Shown: one piece after another, positions 1 to 8,262 of the stretch | How the letters are laid out: each line of letters starts with the position of its first letter | Position numbering within the stretch: position 1 is the first letter of the stretch | DNA from: Clostridium cylindrosporum DSM 605 | Lineage (GTDB): Bacteria > Bacillota > Clostridia > Clostridiales > Caloramatoraceae | Direction of reading: 5' to 3' | Length of the DNA: 64,000 bases | NCBI RefSeq assembly: GCF_001047375.1 | Contig: NZ_LFVU01000028.1 | Span: 434,001 to 498,000 of the forward strand | The notes under the pieces: generated by a model | The model's input: only the letters and a program-made list of their open reading frames with translations | Databases searched by the model: none | Told to the model about the DNA's origin: nothing | Translations under genes and position numbers: made by a program

Positions 1-117
1 CTTTACTAAAACATCTATATTTTCTTCCAAGTTATTTGAATTTATATTAACCTTAATTTTAGATGCTAATTCCTTTATCTCTTCATGTTGTCTTTCCAAA
101 TTATTTATATTTACCAT
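1..117 (-). CDS. Hemerythrin-family protein, N-terminal fragment (cut by window edge)
   Basis: The first 39 codons of a minus-strand gene run off the left edge. The N-terminus contains LERQHEEIKEL, the first helix of hemerythrin-like (HHE) domains, whose His and Glu residues help hold a di-iron site that binds oxygen. The ATG at 117-115 follows a strong GGGGGAAG ribosome site. It lies downstream of a DUF1450 gene and a flavin oxidoreductase on the same strand, suggesting an oxygen-handling role in an anaerobe. Only the start is visible, so the family call rests on one motif. Confidence 0.65.
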   Translation of the reverse strand, partial: MVNINNLERQHEEIKELASKIKVNINSNNLEENIDVLVK

Positions 118-177
118 ATTAACTTCCCCCAATGTTTATTAAATACTTATATACATATATCTTCATGTAGCATAATT

Positions 178-192
178 TAATTATAATTATTT
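178..192. promoter_or_regulatory. Possible PerR/Fur-like box upstream of the hemerythrin gene
   Basis: The 15-mer AAATAATTATAATTA (minus strand) matches the 7-1-7 PerR consensus TTATAATnATTATAA at about 10 of 14 positions. It lies ~60 bp before the hemerythrin start. It resembles two repeats upstream of the peroxiredoxin gene at 14883. The region is very AT-rich, so chance is a real possibility. Confidence 0.25.
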
Positions 193-238
193 TCATATGA
201 ATGTATGTGATTTAAAACACAAGGGAATACACTTGGTT

Positions 239-457
239 CTATATCATACTTTTTATTTTCTCATACAATTCCTCAGATGTATCAGCTTGTATTAATTCAT
301 CATTTACTAAAGCATAAGGACCTACGGAACAGTCACCACAGTACCCTAAACAAGGTTCCGATGATACGTTAGCCCCACTAAAATTTTCTTTTAGTTTTTT
401 CATTACATCCTCTGTTCCAAAATTAAAGTTATTTTCACAAAATTTTATTTCTGACAT
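239..457 (-). CDS. DUF1450 (YuzB-like) small cysteine protein
   Basis: This 72-aa protein resembles the DUF1450/YuzB family: an N-terminal FCENN segment and a central CLGYCGDCSVGPYALVND block with three closely spaced cysteines. Such proteins have a thioredoxin-like or 2Fe-2S-ferredoxin-like look, but no reaction is established. It sits 19 bp downstream of the flavin oxidoreductase gene and upstream of the hemerythrin gene, all on the minus strand. A redox or metal role is inferred from the cysteines and the neighbours. Confidence 0.7.
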   Translation of the reverse strand: MSEIKFCENNFNFGTEDVMKKLKENFSGANVSSEPCLGYCGDCSVGPYALVNDELIQADTSEELYEKIKSMI

Positions 458-476
458 AGTATTACCTCCAAAATAG

Positions 477-1688
477 TTATTTTTTTAGTTTATTAAGTAG
501 TTCATCTACAGAGACATTAGATAAATCAAATTCGTCTAATAGTATTTCTTTCTCTATAGCTGATTTAATTAATGGTGATTTTCTAGTATCGCCTATAACA
601 ATTGCACCGACTATCTTATTATTTTTTATAAATATCTTTTTATATTCAGTATTATTAACATTTTCATCTAATAATACTTTTGTAGAATTAGTTTCATCTA
701 TGCAACCCATAGAAAACAATGAAATATCAAAGGCATTTAAAGTAACTACCGGTGTAATATCCTCATATGCAATTTCTTTTCCTACAATGTTATAGCCAGC
801 AACCTTTCCCTGAGCTATAGCAATATTCCACAATCCAGTTACCTTATCATTGAATTCAGCAACATCTCCTGCTGCATATATATTTTCTATAGTCGTTTCC
901 ATTTTATTATTTACTACTATCCCTCTTTTAGCTTTAATTTTCGTATTACTCACTAATTCTATATTAGGACTAATTCCTGTTGAATAAATAACGATATCAC
1001 CTTTTATTTCTGACTTTTCATCTACTAAAATTCCCTCTACCTTTGAGTCTCCTAATATTTGTTTAACAGATGAGCTAGTTAATATCTGTATTCCATGGTC
1101 TATTATAATCTTCTTTAATATTTCTGATGCCTTATCGTCTAATTCTCTAGGCATTAGTCTTGATAGTAATTCAACCACTATAACCTTCTTACCACTTTTA
1201 TGTAATATCCAAGCAGTTTCAAGTCCCTGTATTCCTCCGCCAATGATTATTATTTGTTCTGCTTTGTTAAGATTATCTTTTATACCTAAAACATTATCAA
1301 GGGTTCTTATTGTATGTACTCCTACTTTATTTATACCATCAATTGGAGGTACTCTATTACTTGATCCATTTGCAAAAAGTAACTTATCATACTTAATGCT
1401 AGTGGCATCTGATAGTAAAACTTCTTTATTATCTATATCTACACTTACTACCTTAGTATTAATATAAATTTTCACCTTATTTTCTTCATACCACTCTTTT
1501 TTTTGAAGAAGTATATTATTTTCTTCAATGTCATCTAGCATACCCTTTGATAACCTTATTCTATTATATGGATAAAATTTTTCCTCTCCAATTAGGTATA
1601 TTTCTGAATCTAAATCTACCTCTCTTATAGCTTTAATTGCTGTTATTGATGCAATACCATTACCTATAATTACGATTCTACTTGCCAC
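477..1688 (-). CDS. FAD-dependent pyridine nucleotide-disulfide oxidoreductase (NADH:rubredoxin oxidoreductase/NirB-like)
   Basis: 403 aa, two-dinucleotide-fold flavoprotein. The FAD fold is at the N-terminus (GNGIAS, residues 9-14), the NADH fold is IIIIGGGIQGLE near 146-157, and the FAD-ribityl motif AAGDVAEF is near 272-279. There is no CxxC redox pair of the thioredoxin-reductase type, which fits the group that passes electrons to rubredoxin or nitrite-reductase partners. Clostridial NROR enzymes supply electrons for oxygen and peroxide reduction, and the adjacent hemerythrin gene fits that role. The start is GTG at 1688 behind GGTGAGGT. The exact electron acceptor cannot be read from sequence. 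Confidence 0.8.
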   Translation of the reverse strand: MASRIVIIGNGIASITAIKAIREVDLDSEIYLIGEEKFYPYNRIRLSKGMLDDIEENNILLQKKEWYEENKVKIYINTKVVSVDIDNKEVLLSDATSIKYDKLLFANGSSNRVPPIDGINKVGVHTIRTLDNVLGIKDNLNKAEQIIIIGGGIQGLETAWILHKSGKKVIVVELLSRLMPRELDDKASEILKKIIIDHGIQILTSSSVKQILGDSKVEGILVDEKSEIKGDIVIYSTGISPNIELVSNTKIKAKRGIVVNNKMETTIENIYAAGDVAEFNDKVTGLWNIAIAQGKVAGYNIVGKEIAYEDITPVVTLNAFDISLFSMGCIDETNSTKVLLDENVNNTEYKKIFIKNNKIVGAIVIGDTRKSPLIKSAIEKEILLDEFDLSNVSVDELLNKLKK

Positions 1689-1912
1689 TTACCTCACCAC
1701 ATTTCATTTAAATTATTAAATATAGTATAAATATAGCCATTCCCTTTTACACATTGAATTATTCCATTATCTGCACTTTATCCCGTTGGTTAAATTGATA
1801 TACTTTCTATGTTCTTAAATTTACTATGTATAATCCCTATAGATTTTAAATTAAGCTATTTCACTTTATATGTATGTAAAAAACACCAACCTGTTGCATT
1901 AAATCCTATTTA

Positions 1913-1941
1913 TTGTATAAAATGGTATTAGATTCTATAAT
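1913..1941 (+). promoter_or_regulatory. Sigma-A promoter of the GGDEF gene
   Basis: TTGTAT (1913-1918), a 17-base spacer and TATAAT (1936-1941) lie ~50 bp before the start at 1991. The rest of the 1689-1990 gap is AT-rich, with no ORF or strong hairpin that I can support. Confidence 0.65.
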
Positions 1942-1990
1942 ATATTAATTCATCAAAATTAAAGAAACCAAATATTAAAGGAGAACTTAT

Positions 1991-3172
1991 ATGTTGAATT
2001 CCTATTTTAGTAATAAACTCGATTTTTTAAGAGAAGTATATATCGAAATAAATAATAATAAATTGATAAAATTTATAAGTGAAAATTGCTATAATATCTT
2101 AGGTTATACTCAACAAGAACTAATAAATAAAAATATCACAGACTATATATCAGGTATTCCTGAAAATATTATTTTACCTATAAATATACAAAGTACAATT
2201 AGATTAAAAACTGGTAGTTTTATGGACATTGATATTAAAATTACTTCTATTAATAGTATAGATTTTTCTGGTTTAAGACTATCTATAATAGACATATCAA
2301 AATATATAAAATTTAATAATAATGAAAAAAAACTACTTAAAATGTTTCAAAATTGTAAAGATATAGTATATAGATGCGATTTAATCCCACAATTTCAATT
2401 TACATATATAAGCCCTTCCATAAAAGAATTATTAGGATATAGTGCTGAAGAACTTATATCTAATTCTGAGCTTGCATTTGAAATAGTTCATCCTGATGAC
2501 CGTGAAACTCTCATGGATAAAATTAATAATTCTACTGACTATACATTACCAATATCCACTAGATTCAAACATAAAAATGATAAATATGTTTGGCTTGAGG
2601 ATTTTTGTATTCCCATATATAGCTCAAAGGGTAAGCTAGTTGCCCTTGAAGGATTTAGTAGAAATATAACTAAAAAAAAAGAACTTGAAGAGAAACTAGA
2701 AAACTTAAGTTATTATGATGGCTTAACAAACTTATACAATAAGTTATATCTTGAAAATCAAATTAATATTTTAAATACAAAAGAGGATACTTCTATAGGT
2801 ATAATCTTCTGTGACTTAGATAATTTAAAGAAAACAAACGATGCCTTTGGACATGAATTTGGAGACAAGCTAATAAAATACACTTCAAATTTATTACTAA
2901 AGACTTTTAAAAAAAATTCTATCATTGCAAGAAGTGGTGGTGACGAATTTATTATAATTATAAAAAACTCAAGCTTCACTGAAATCAAAGACCTTTACAC
3001 TATGCTATGTAATTCAATAAAAGAGCAAAATAAATATAATAAAGCCTTAACTATAAGTTTGTCTATTGGTTATTCATTTTCTGAAACCTCTGTTGATAAA
3101 ATAAGAGAAGTTATAAATATTGCAGATAAAAATATGTATAAAGATAAACAAAGAAAAAAATTATTAATTTAA
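1991..3172 (+). CDS. PAS-PAS-GGDEF diguanylate cyclase
   Basis: 393 aa. Two PAS sensor domains (about 10-110 and 115-230; the second has YISPSIKELLGYSAEEL and ends with a PAC-like GFSRNITKKKELEE) are followed by a GGDEF domain (about 240-390). The signature GGDEF at 316-320 is intact, so it should make cyclic-di-GMP. The product-inhibition I-site position before it reads KKNS rather than RxxD, so feedback control is probably absent. No membrane segment or signal peptide is seen, so it is likely a cytoplasmic sensor of unknown ligand. ATG follows AAAGGAGA. It is transcribed alone, convergent with the cupin gene. Confidence 0.88.
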   Translation: MLNSYFSNKLDFLREVYIEINNNKLIKFISENCYNILGYTQQELINKNITDYISGIPENIILPINIQSTIRLKTGSFMDIDIKITSINSIDFSGLRLSIIDISKYIKFNNNEKKLLKMFQNCKDIVYRCDLIPQFQFTYISPSIKELLGYSAEELISNSELAFEIVHPDDRETLMDKINNSTDYTLPISTRFKHKNDKYVWLEDFCIPIYSSKGKLVALEGFSRNITKKKELEEKLENLSYYDGLTNLYNKLYLENQINILNTKEDTSIGIIFCDLDNLKKTNDAFGHEFGDKLIKYTSNLLLKTFKKNSIIARSGGDEFIIIIKNSSFTEIKDLYTMLCNSIKEQNKYNKALTISLSIGYSFSETSVDKIREVINIADKNMYKDKQRKKLLI

Positions 3173-3237
3173 AAAACATTATTTACTTTAAGATAAAACT
3201 CTATAAATAAACTAATTCTACAATACTTAACTATAAT

Positions 3238-3288
3238 AAACAGTGCCTGACTTCATGAAACTAAATCATAAAGAATCAGGCACTGTTT
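3238..3288. terminator. Bidirectional terminator between GGDEF and cupin genes
   Basis: A 13-bp inverted repeat, AAACAGTGCCTGA with TCAGGCACTGTTT, spans a 25-base loop between two convergent genes. Confidence 0.7.
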
Positions 3289-3296
3289 ATTGAATA

Positions 3297-3941
3297 TTAA
3301 TTAAACCTGTGATTCATTTCACCTGCTTGTGCATCTGCCTTTGTCACATGAACTGTCCCCCTTGGATGTTGAGGCGGTGCATAAATAGAATATACTTTAA
3401 GAGGCTTATCTCCTGTATTTATAATATTGTGCCATGTACCAGCTGGTATCATAATTGCAAAGCCATCTTTAACATTTGCTCTAAAATCTAACTTATCTTT
3501 ATTCTTGCCCATTTTAACAATTCCCTGGCCATCTTCTACACGTATAAACTGATCAACATTACTATGAAGTTCTAAGCCTATATCATCTCCAACATTTATA
3601 CTCATTAAGGTAACTTGTAGATGGCTTCCTGTCCATAATGCACTACGGAAATTATTATTTTTCTTAGTTGCTTCGTCAATATCAACTACAAATGGACTAG
3701 GTCCATAATCCTTCATTACAATTGAAGGATTAACATTATCAGTCCTAAATGCATTGAGTCTTAAATTATAATCATATTCATCATCAAAAGGATTGTAATA
3801 ATCACCAAATTCCCTAGAAAACTCAACATTATCTACTAAGTCATCATAGAAATATGGGCATTGATAATCGTTATACTCATTACTTCTACTGTGTCCATGT
3901 GAACAATAAGGACATTCATTTGTCCTATAATTATTATACAT
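3297..3941 (-). CDS. Cupin-domain protein
   Basis: 214 aa. The N-terminal ~80 residues are polar, Tyr/Asn/Asp-rich, with a CPYCSHGHS cluster that could bind metal. The C-terminal half is a single cupin. Motif 2 (GFAIMIPAGTWHNIIN) matches G-x5-PxG-x2-H-x3-N perfectly. Motif 1 (ELHSNVDQFIRVEDGQG) has ELH where HxH is usual, so one metal ligand may differ. Similar cupins occur in spore-formers, but I cannot name a substrate. The gene stands alone. Confidence 0.75.
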   Translation of the reverse strand: MYNNYRTNECPYCSHGHSRSNEYNDYQCPYFYDDLVDNVEFSREFGDYYNPFDDEYDYNLRLNAFRTDNVNPSIVMKDYGPSPFVVDIDEATKKNNNFRSALWTGSHLQVTLMSINVGDDIGLELHSNVDQFIRVEDGQGIVKMGKNKDKLDFRANVKDGFAIMIPAGTWHNIINTGDKPLKVYSIYAPPQHPRGTVHVTKADAQAGEMNHRFN

Positions 3942-4076
3942 ATTCTCGCTCCATTAAATAATATTTACATGATTATAATATGTTACATATTGTAAAAACG
4001 TTCTATAATTTGTCATAAACATTATACTAATATAACTACAAAATTATATACTTATTGTAAGTTACTAATTTTATAA

Positions 4077-4106
4077 AAGACCATGTACTATAAGTACATG
4101 GTCTTA
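4077..4106 (-). terminator. glmS terminator
   Basis: A near-perfect hairpin, CCATGTACT/AGTACATGG with a 3-base loop flanked by A and T runs, lies directly after the glmS stop. Confidence 0.8.
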
Positions 4107-4115
4107 AATTACATC

Positions 4116-5945
4116 TTATTCAACTGTTACTGATTTCGCAAGATTTCTTGGCTTGTCTACATCACAACCTCTTGCTATTGATACATAGTATGAAAGAAGT
4201 TGTAGTGGTATTACTGAAAGCACAGGTGTTAATAGGTCTATGGCTCTTGGAATATATTCTACCGCATCTGATACCGTCTCTATTGCTGTACTGCCTTCAC
4301 ATGCAATGGATAGAACCTTTGCTCCTCTAGTTACTACTTCTCTAATGTTACTTACCATTTTATCAAATAGCTCCTCTTGAGTTGCAAGCGCTATTACTGG
4401 TATTCCATCATCTATTAGTGCAATAGGTCCATGTTTAAGTTCTCCTGCAGCATATGCTTCAGCATGGATGTATGATATTTCTTTAAGTTTAAGTGCTCCT
4501 TCAAGTGCAACTGCATTATCAAGTCCACGACCTAGATAGAAGATATCATCATTATTTTTGTTTGCATCTGCAAATCTTTGAAGAGTTTCTTTATTTTCAA
4601 GAAGAGTTTCAACCTTAGCTGGTAGTGCAAGCATCTCATCTCTTATAACTCTATATTCTTCTACTGACATTTTGTCATTTAGTCTTGCAAGATAAAGTCC
4701 TATTATATACATAGCAATTAGCTGAGTTGTGTATGCTTTAGTTGAAGCTACTGCAATTTCAGGCCCTGCCCAAGTGTATAGAATATCATCTGCTTCTCTT
4801 GCAGCTGAACTTCCAACAACATTAGTTACAGCTATAACTCTTGAACCTTGCTTTTTAGCTTCACGAAGCGCAGCCATAGTGTCTGCAGTTTCTCCTGATT
4901 GGCTAACTACTATCATTAGTGTTCTTTCATTTAGTATTGGATTTCTATATCTAAATTCTGAAGCTATATCAACTTCAACTGGTATTCTAGCAAGCTTTTC
5001 TATAACATATTTTCCAACCATACCTGCATGGTAAGCTGTTCCACATGCTACTATAAATATCTTATCTATGTTCTTTAGATCTTCCTTAGTAAGATTTATA
5101 TCATCTAGCTTAATTTCATCTGAATCAGCCATTATTCTTGATGTCATAGTATCCTTTATAGCCTTAGGTTGCTCATGAATCTCCTTTATCATAAAGTGTT
5201 CATATCCACCTTTTTCAGCAGCCTCTGCATCCCAAGTTACATTGAATACTTCCTTTGTAACTGGCATTCCTTCAAGTGTTGTTATAGTAACACCTTCCTT
5301 CGTTAGAACTACAAGTTCTTTATCTTCAAGTAGGTATACCTTTCTAGTCTGGCTAAGGATTGCTGGAATATCTGATGCTATAAAGTTTTCATCTTCTCCA
5401 AGACCTACTATAAGTGGACTATCCTTTCTTATAGCTACTAACTTTTCTGGTTCATTTTTAGAAACAACTCCTAGAGCATATGAACCTTCTATTTTCTCAA
5501 CAGCATCTGCAACAGCTTTAACTATATCTCCATTGTAGAAGTGATCTACAAGGTGAGCTACAACCTCAGTATCAGTTTCTGTTAAAAACTCATATCCAAG
5601 ACTTCCTAACCACTCTTTTAGATAAATATAGTTTTCAATAATACCATTGTGTACTACTGCTATTGACTTGTCCTTATTAAAATGAGGATGTGAGTTTACA
5701 TCTGATGGTTCACCATGTGTTGCCCATCTAGTATGTCCAATTCCAACTCCACCTTCTATAGGGAATTCTTCTAATTTATTTTCAAGGTTTTTAAGTCTAC
5801 CTTTACACTTTTCTATTTTAATTTTTCCATCATTTAATATAGCAACACCAGCTGAGTCATATCCTCTATACTCAAGCTTTGAAAGTCCTTCTATTAGTAA
5901 TGGTGATGCTTCTCTATTTCCTACATATCCTACGATTCCGCACAT
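4116..5945 (-). CDS. glmS: Glutamine--fructose-6-phosphate aminotransferase (isomerizing)
   Basis: 609 aa, full length. It makes glucosamine-6-phosphate from fructose-6-phosphate and glutamine, the first step to UDP-GlcNAc and the cell wall. The N-terminal glutaminase begins MCGIVGYVG, Cys2 being the nucleophile, with GHTRWATHGEPSDVNSHPH following. Two SIS sugar-binding domains follow (SQSGETADT near the middle), and the C-terminus is the conserved KSVTVE. Its mRNA carries a self-cleaving glmS ribozyme directly upstream, so expression should fall when glucosamine-6-phosphate is plentiful. glmM lies ~2.3 kb away in the same direction. Confidence 0.97.
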   Translation of the reverse strand: MCGIVGYVGNREASPLLIEGLSKLEYRGYDSAGVAILNDGKIKIEKCKGRLKNLENKLEEFPIEGGVGIGHTRWATHGEPSDVNSHPHFNKDKSIAVVHNGIIENYIYLKEWLGSLGYEFLTETDTEVVAHLVDHFYNGDIVKAVADAVEKIEGSYALGVVSKNEPEKLVAIRKDSPLIVGLGEDENFIASDIPAILSQTRKVYLLEDKELVVLTKEGVTITTLEGMPVTKEVFNVTWDAEAAEKGGYEHFMIKEIHEQPKAIKDTMTSRIMADSDEIKLDDINLTKEDLKNIDKIFIVACGTAYHAGMVGKYVIEKLARIPVEVDIASEFRYRNPILNERTLMIVVSQSGETADTMAALREAKKQGSRVIAVTNVVGSSAAREADDILYTWAGPEIAVASTKAYTTQLIAMYIIGLYLARLNDKMSVEEYRVIRDEMLALPAKVETLLENKETLQRFADANKNNDDIFYLGRGLDNAVALEGALKLKEISYIHAEAYAAGELKHGPIALIDDGIPVIALATQEELFDKMVSNIREVVTRGAKVLSIACEGSTAIETVSDAVEYIPRAIDLLTPVLSVIPLQLLSYYVSIARGCDVDKPRNLAKSVTVE

Positions 5946-5984
5946 GCTTGTATTCTCCCTTCATATTGAAACATGTCAAAACCC

Positions 5985-6121
5985 ATAACCACACCTTTTT
6001 GTTCCTTAAATTACTTTAAGTCTTTGTTAGGTTTTTTACGCTGGTTAAACGCAGAGTATCCGCCGATATTTCGATAAACTCTGACCTCGTCAACTTTAAA
6101 TCATAAAAAAGTCCTGGCGCT
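5985..6121 (-). ncRNA. glmS ribozyme (glucosamine-6-phosphate-activated, self-cleaving)
   Basis: On the minus strand the 5' leader of glmS holds the ribozyme core blocks in order: AGCGCCAGGAC at the cleavage site (cut expected between A at 6121 and G at 6120), then GTTGACGAGG, TATCGAAATATCGGCGGAT and a 3' domain with the CTTAAA/TTTAAG hairpin followed by GGAACAAA. These match the known glmS ribozyme closely. Cleavage with glucosamine-6-phosphate as cofactor destabilises the mRNA. Confidence 0.93.
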
Positions 6122-6192
6122 TAATTATATTTACTCTATCCTCCTTGATAAATATTTACTGGGTTTTGTTGTTGTTAATTGATATAAAGTAT

Positions 6193-6198
6193 ATTATA
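6193..6198 (-). promoter_or_regulatory. Probable -10 element of the glmS promoter
   Basis: TATAAT on the minus strand, ~70 bases before the ribozyme cleavage site. No good -35 is seen at 17 bp, so the call is tentative. Between here and the ribozyme is an unexplained AAGGAGG at 6146-6140. Confidence 0.4.
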
Positions 6199-6295
6199 TA
6201 ACATTTTTAAAAATAAGTCTTGCTTTTTATATTAATATACCTATTGTTCCATAAAAATACATATTTCACTTTAATAATAGCTTATAATGATAAAT

Positions 6296-6335
6296 AAAAA
6301 AGAGGTCACCTTCCTATAAAGGGTTGGTGCCTCTT
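6296..6335 (-). terminator. Terminator after the CwlC-like amidase gene
   Basis: On the minus strand, AGAGGCACC pairs with GGTGACCTCT (one bulge) and is followed by TTTTTTA. It lies ~50 bp beyond the amidase stop. Confidence 0.75.
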
Positions 6336-6388
6336 GCTATATAAAAAAAGGTTAACCTTTTATCTTAAGTGGCAAGCTAATATTAACT

Positions 6389-7132
6389 TTACTCTATAAC
6401 TTCCATTGCAACTGTATAGCCAAGTTCCTTAATTTCAAGGGTTATATCCCTTGCCTTTTCATAGGAAAGGCATCCTCCAACACACACTCTATATAGGGAA
6501 TTTCTTTTTGAATCCCTATCAACTATTTCTCCATCCTTTGTTATAAATCTATATTGAGAACTATTATTTTCTTCTCTTCTATTAGGGCATGCTTGAGGGA
6601 TTTTTTGACCTGTAATTCCCTCAGCTAAAGCTCTTGCAACAAGTTCTGGATCGTAAATTTCCATATCTATTGGACTATCAATATATGCAATTTCCACAAG
6701 CATAGCTGGTGCCTTAGTATTTTTTATTAAATATAATTTACTGCCATCAAAAATACCTGTTTTCTTAAATCCAAGATTACCTAGATTATTAAGAGTCCTT
6801 ACTGCAGCTGGAAGTCTTCTTCCTCTATAGGTATACACTTCACTTCCATTTCTTTCTCCATTAAACTTATTGAAATGTAAAGAAACGAATAAATCAAGCC
6901 TTTGAGCATTTGCTCTTCTAACCCTTTCGCTTAAACTTTCTTCCTGTGTATCTGCATAATCAACTGTTACATTAACAATCCTATGCCCCATACACTCTAA
7001 GTATCTTATAAGTTTTTCTCCAACCTTCCTAGTTTCCTCTACTTCATTTCTAATACCTACGCCTCCATAGTTAGCAGGGTTAAAAGTATGTCCCATGTCT
7101 ATTCCAATTACTAAACGCTTTTTATCAACCAT
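6389..7132 (-). CDS. N-acetylmuramoyl-L-alanine amidase (Amidase_3) with C-terminal SPOR-like domain, CwlC-like
   Basis: 247 aa. It is a zinc amidase that cuts the MurNAc to L-Ala bond of peptidoglycan. Expected zinc and catalytic residues are present: His15 in GIDMGHTFNP, Glu30 in RNEVEET, His in VSLHFNKF and Glu in MLVEIAYIDS. The C-terminal ~55 residues, with YRVCVGGCLSYEKARDI, look like a SPOR peptidoglycan-binding repeat. No signal peptide is seen. Lack of a signal peptide plus a SPOR domain is the layout of CwlC, the mother-cell lysis amidase of Bacillus sporulation, so that role is inferred. Confidence 0.85.
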   Translation of the reverse strand: MVDKKRLVIGIDMGHTFNPANYGGVGIRNEVEETRKVGEKLIRYLECMGHRIVNVTVDYADTQEESLSERVRRANAQRLDLFVSLHFNKFNGERNGSEVYTYRGRRLPAAVRTLNNLGNLGFKKTGIFDGSKLYLIKNTKAPAMLVEIAYIDSPIDMEIYDPELVARALAEGITGQKIPQACPNRREENNSSQYRFITKDGEIVDRDSKRNSLYRVCVGGCLSYEKARDITLEIKELGYTVAMEVIE

Positions 7133-7217
7133 CGTCTTATTATCACCCTTCTAAAATCTTTATTATCATTATATTCAAGATCCTAGACATGGTTACTAAT
7201 TCTTCTTATTTTGTATA

Positions 7218-8153
7218 TTAAAACCCTACGTCCTTAATTGTTTTCTTCATTATTTCTGCTGATTCTCTGAAGGATTTCATCTCTTCATCATCAAGTTTAA
7301 TTTCAAGTGCTCTTTCAACTCCATTTGATGATATTATTGTAGGAAGACTTAATGAAACATCTTCTATTCCATATTGTCCTTGTATTAAAGAGGACACTTC
7401 TAATATGCTTTTCTCGTCTCTAACTATGCATTCTATAATTCTAATAACAGCTAGTGAAATAGCATAGTATGTCGCTCCTTTTTTATTTATAACTTCAGAA
7501 CCAGCTGTTTTAATGTTATTTTCTATTTTATCTTTTATATCTTCATCTAACTTAATTCCTACCATTTTGCAGTAATCATCAATATCAATACCTGAAATAT
7601 TTGTAGAACTCCATGTTGCAACTTCAGAATCTCCATGTTCTCCTATTATATATCCATGAATATTTCTAGCATCAATATCAAGTTCATTACTTAAAAGATA
7701 TCTAAATCTAGAACTATCCAGCATTGTTCCTGACCCTATGACTTTACTTGAAGGAAGTCCTGAAATTTTACATGTTATATAGGTTAATACATCTACTGGA
7801 TTACTTACTATAAGGTATATTGCTTTATTATTTTCTGCTACTAACTTTGGTATTAAATCTTTAAATATATTTACATTATCAAGAGCGAGTTCTAACCTAG
7901 TCTTACCTGGTGTTCTATTTTTTCCTGCGGTTATTACAATAACATCTGCATCTTTAACATCCTTAATACTTCCTGAGTAGATTTCAACAGGCTTAATAAG
8001 TGGTATTCCATGACCAATATCTAATGCCTCTCCCTCAGCTTTATCATTATTTATATCAATGAGAACTATTTCCCTAGCTAAACCAGTATGTGCTAAAGTA
8101 TATGCTATAGTTGAACCTACAAAACCACATCCTATTATTGCTACTTTGCTCAT
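7218..8153 (-). CDS. ldh: L-lactate dehydrogenase
   Basis: 311 aa, full length. It converts pyruvate and NADH to L-lactate to balance redox during fermentation. The NAD fold is GCGFVGSTIA (8-17), the active loop is AGKNRTPGKTRLEL, and the catalytic His is His173 in IGEHGDSE. The arginines and the TPGKTR loop favour lactate over malate as substrate, though the LDH/MDH family is hard to split by eye. ATG follows CGGAGGT. It lies between glmM and the CwlC-like amidase on one strand, with the glmM terminator upstream, so it is probably transcribed on its own. Confidence 0.9.
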   Translation of the reverse strand: MSKVAIIGCGFVGSTIAYTLAHTGLAREIVLIDINNDKAEGEALDIGHGIPLIKPVEIYSGSIKDVKDADVIVITAGKNRTPGKTRLELALDNVNIFKDLIPKLVAENNKAIYLIVSNPVDVLTYITCKISGLPSSKVIGSGTMLDSSRFRYLLSNELDIDARNIHGYIIGEHGDSEVATWSSTNISGIDIDDYCKMVGIKLDEDIKDKIENNIKTAGSEVINKKGATYYAISLAVIRIIECIVRDEKSILEVSSLIQGQYGIEDVSLSLPTIISSNGVERALEIKLDDEEMKSFRESAEIMKKTIKDVGF

Positions 8154-8227
8154 TTTAATACCTCCGAAAAACTATATTTTACTTTATCTTATCCAGATAT
8201 AAAATAAAAATGCTTAAAGGACTAAAA

Positions 8228-8258
8228 AAGCTGCCAACAATTCAATTGTTAGCAGCTT
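8228..8258 (-). terminator. glmM terminator
   Basis: The minus-strand stem GCTGCTAACAATT/AATTGTTGGCAGC is followed by TTTTTTA, just beyond the glmM stop. Confidence 0.88.
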
Positions 8259-8262
8259 CATT

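Noticed and set aside
1689-1990. Possible c-di-GMP riboswitch before the GGDEF gene
   Set aside because: None of the conserved blocks of c-di-GMP-I or -II aptamers could be found.
8153-8262. Rex-type operator before ldh
   Set aside because: The TTGTTA/TAACAA-like bases belong to the glmM terminator stem, and the spacing does not fit a Rex site.
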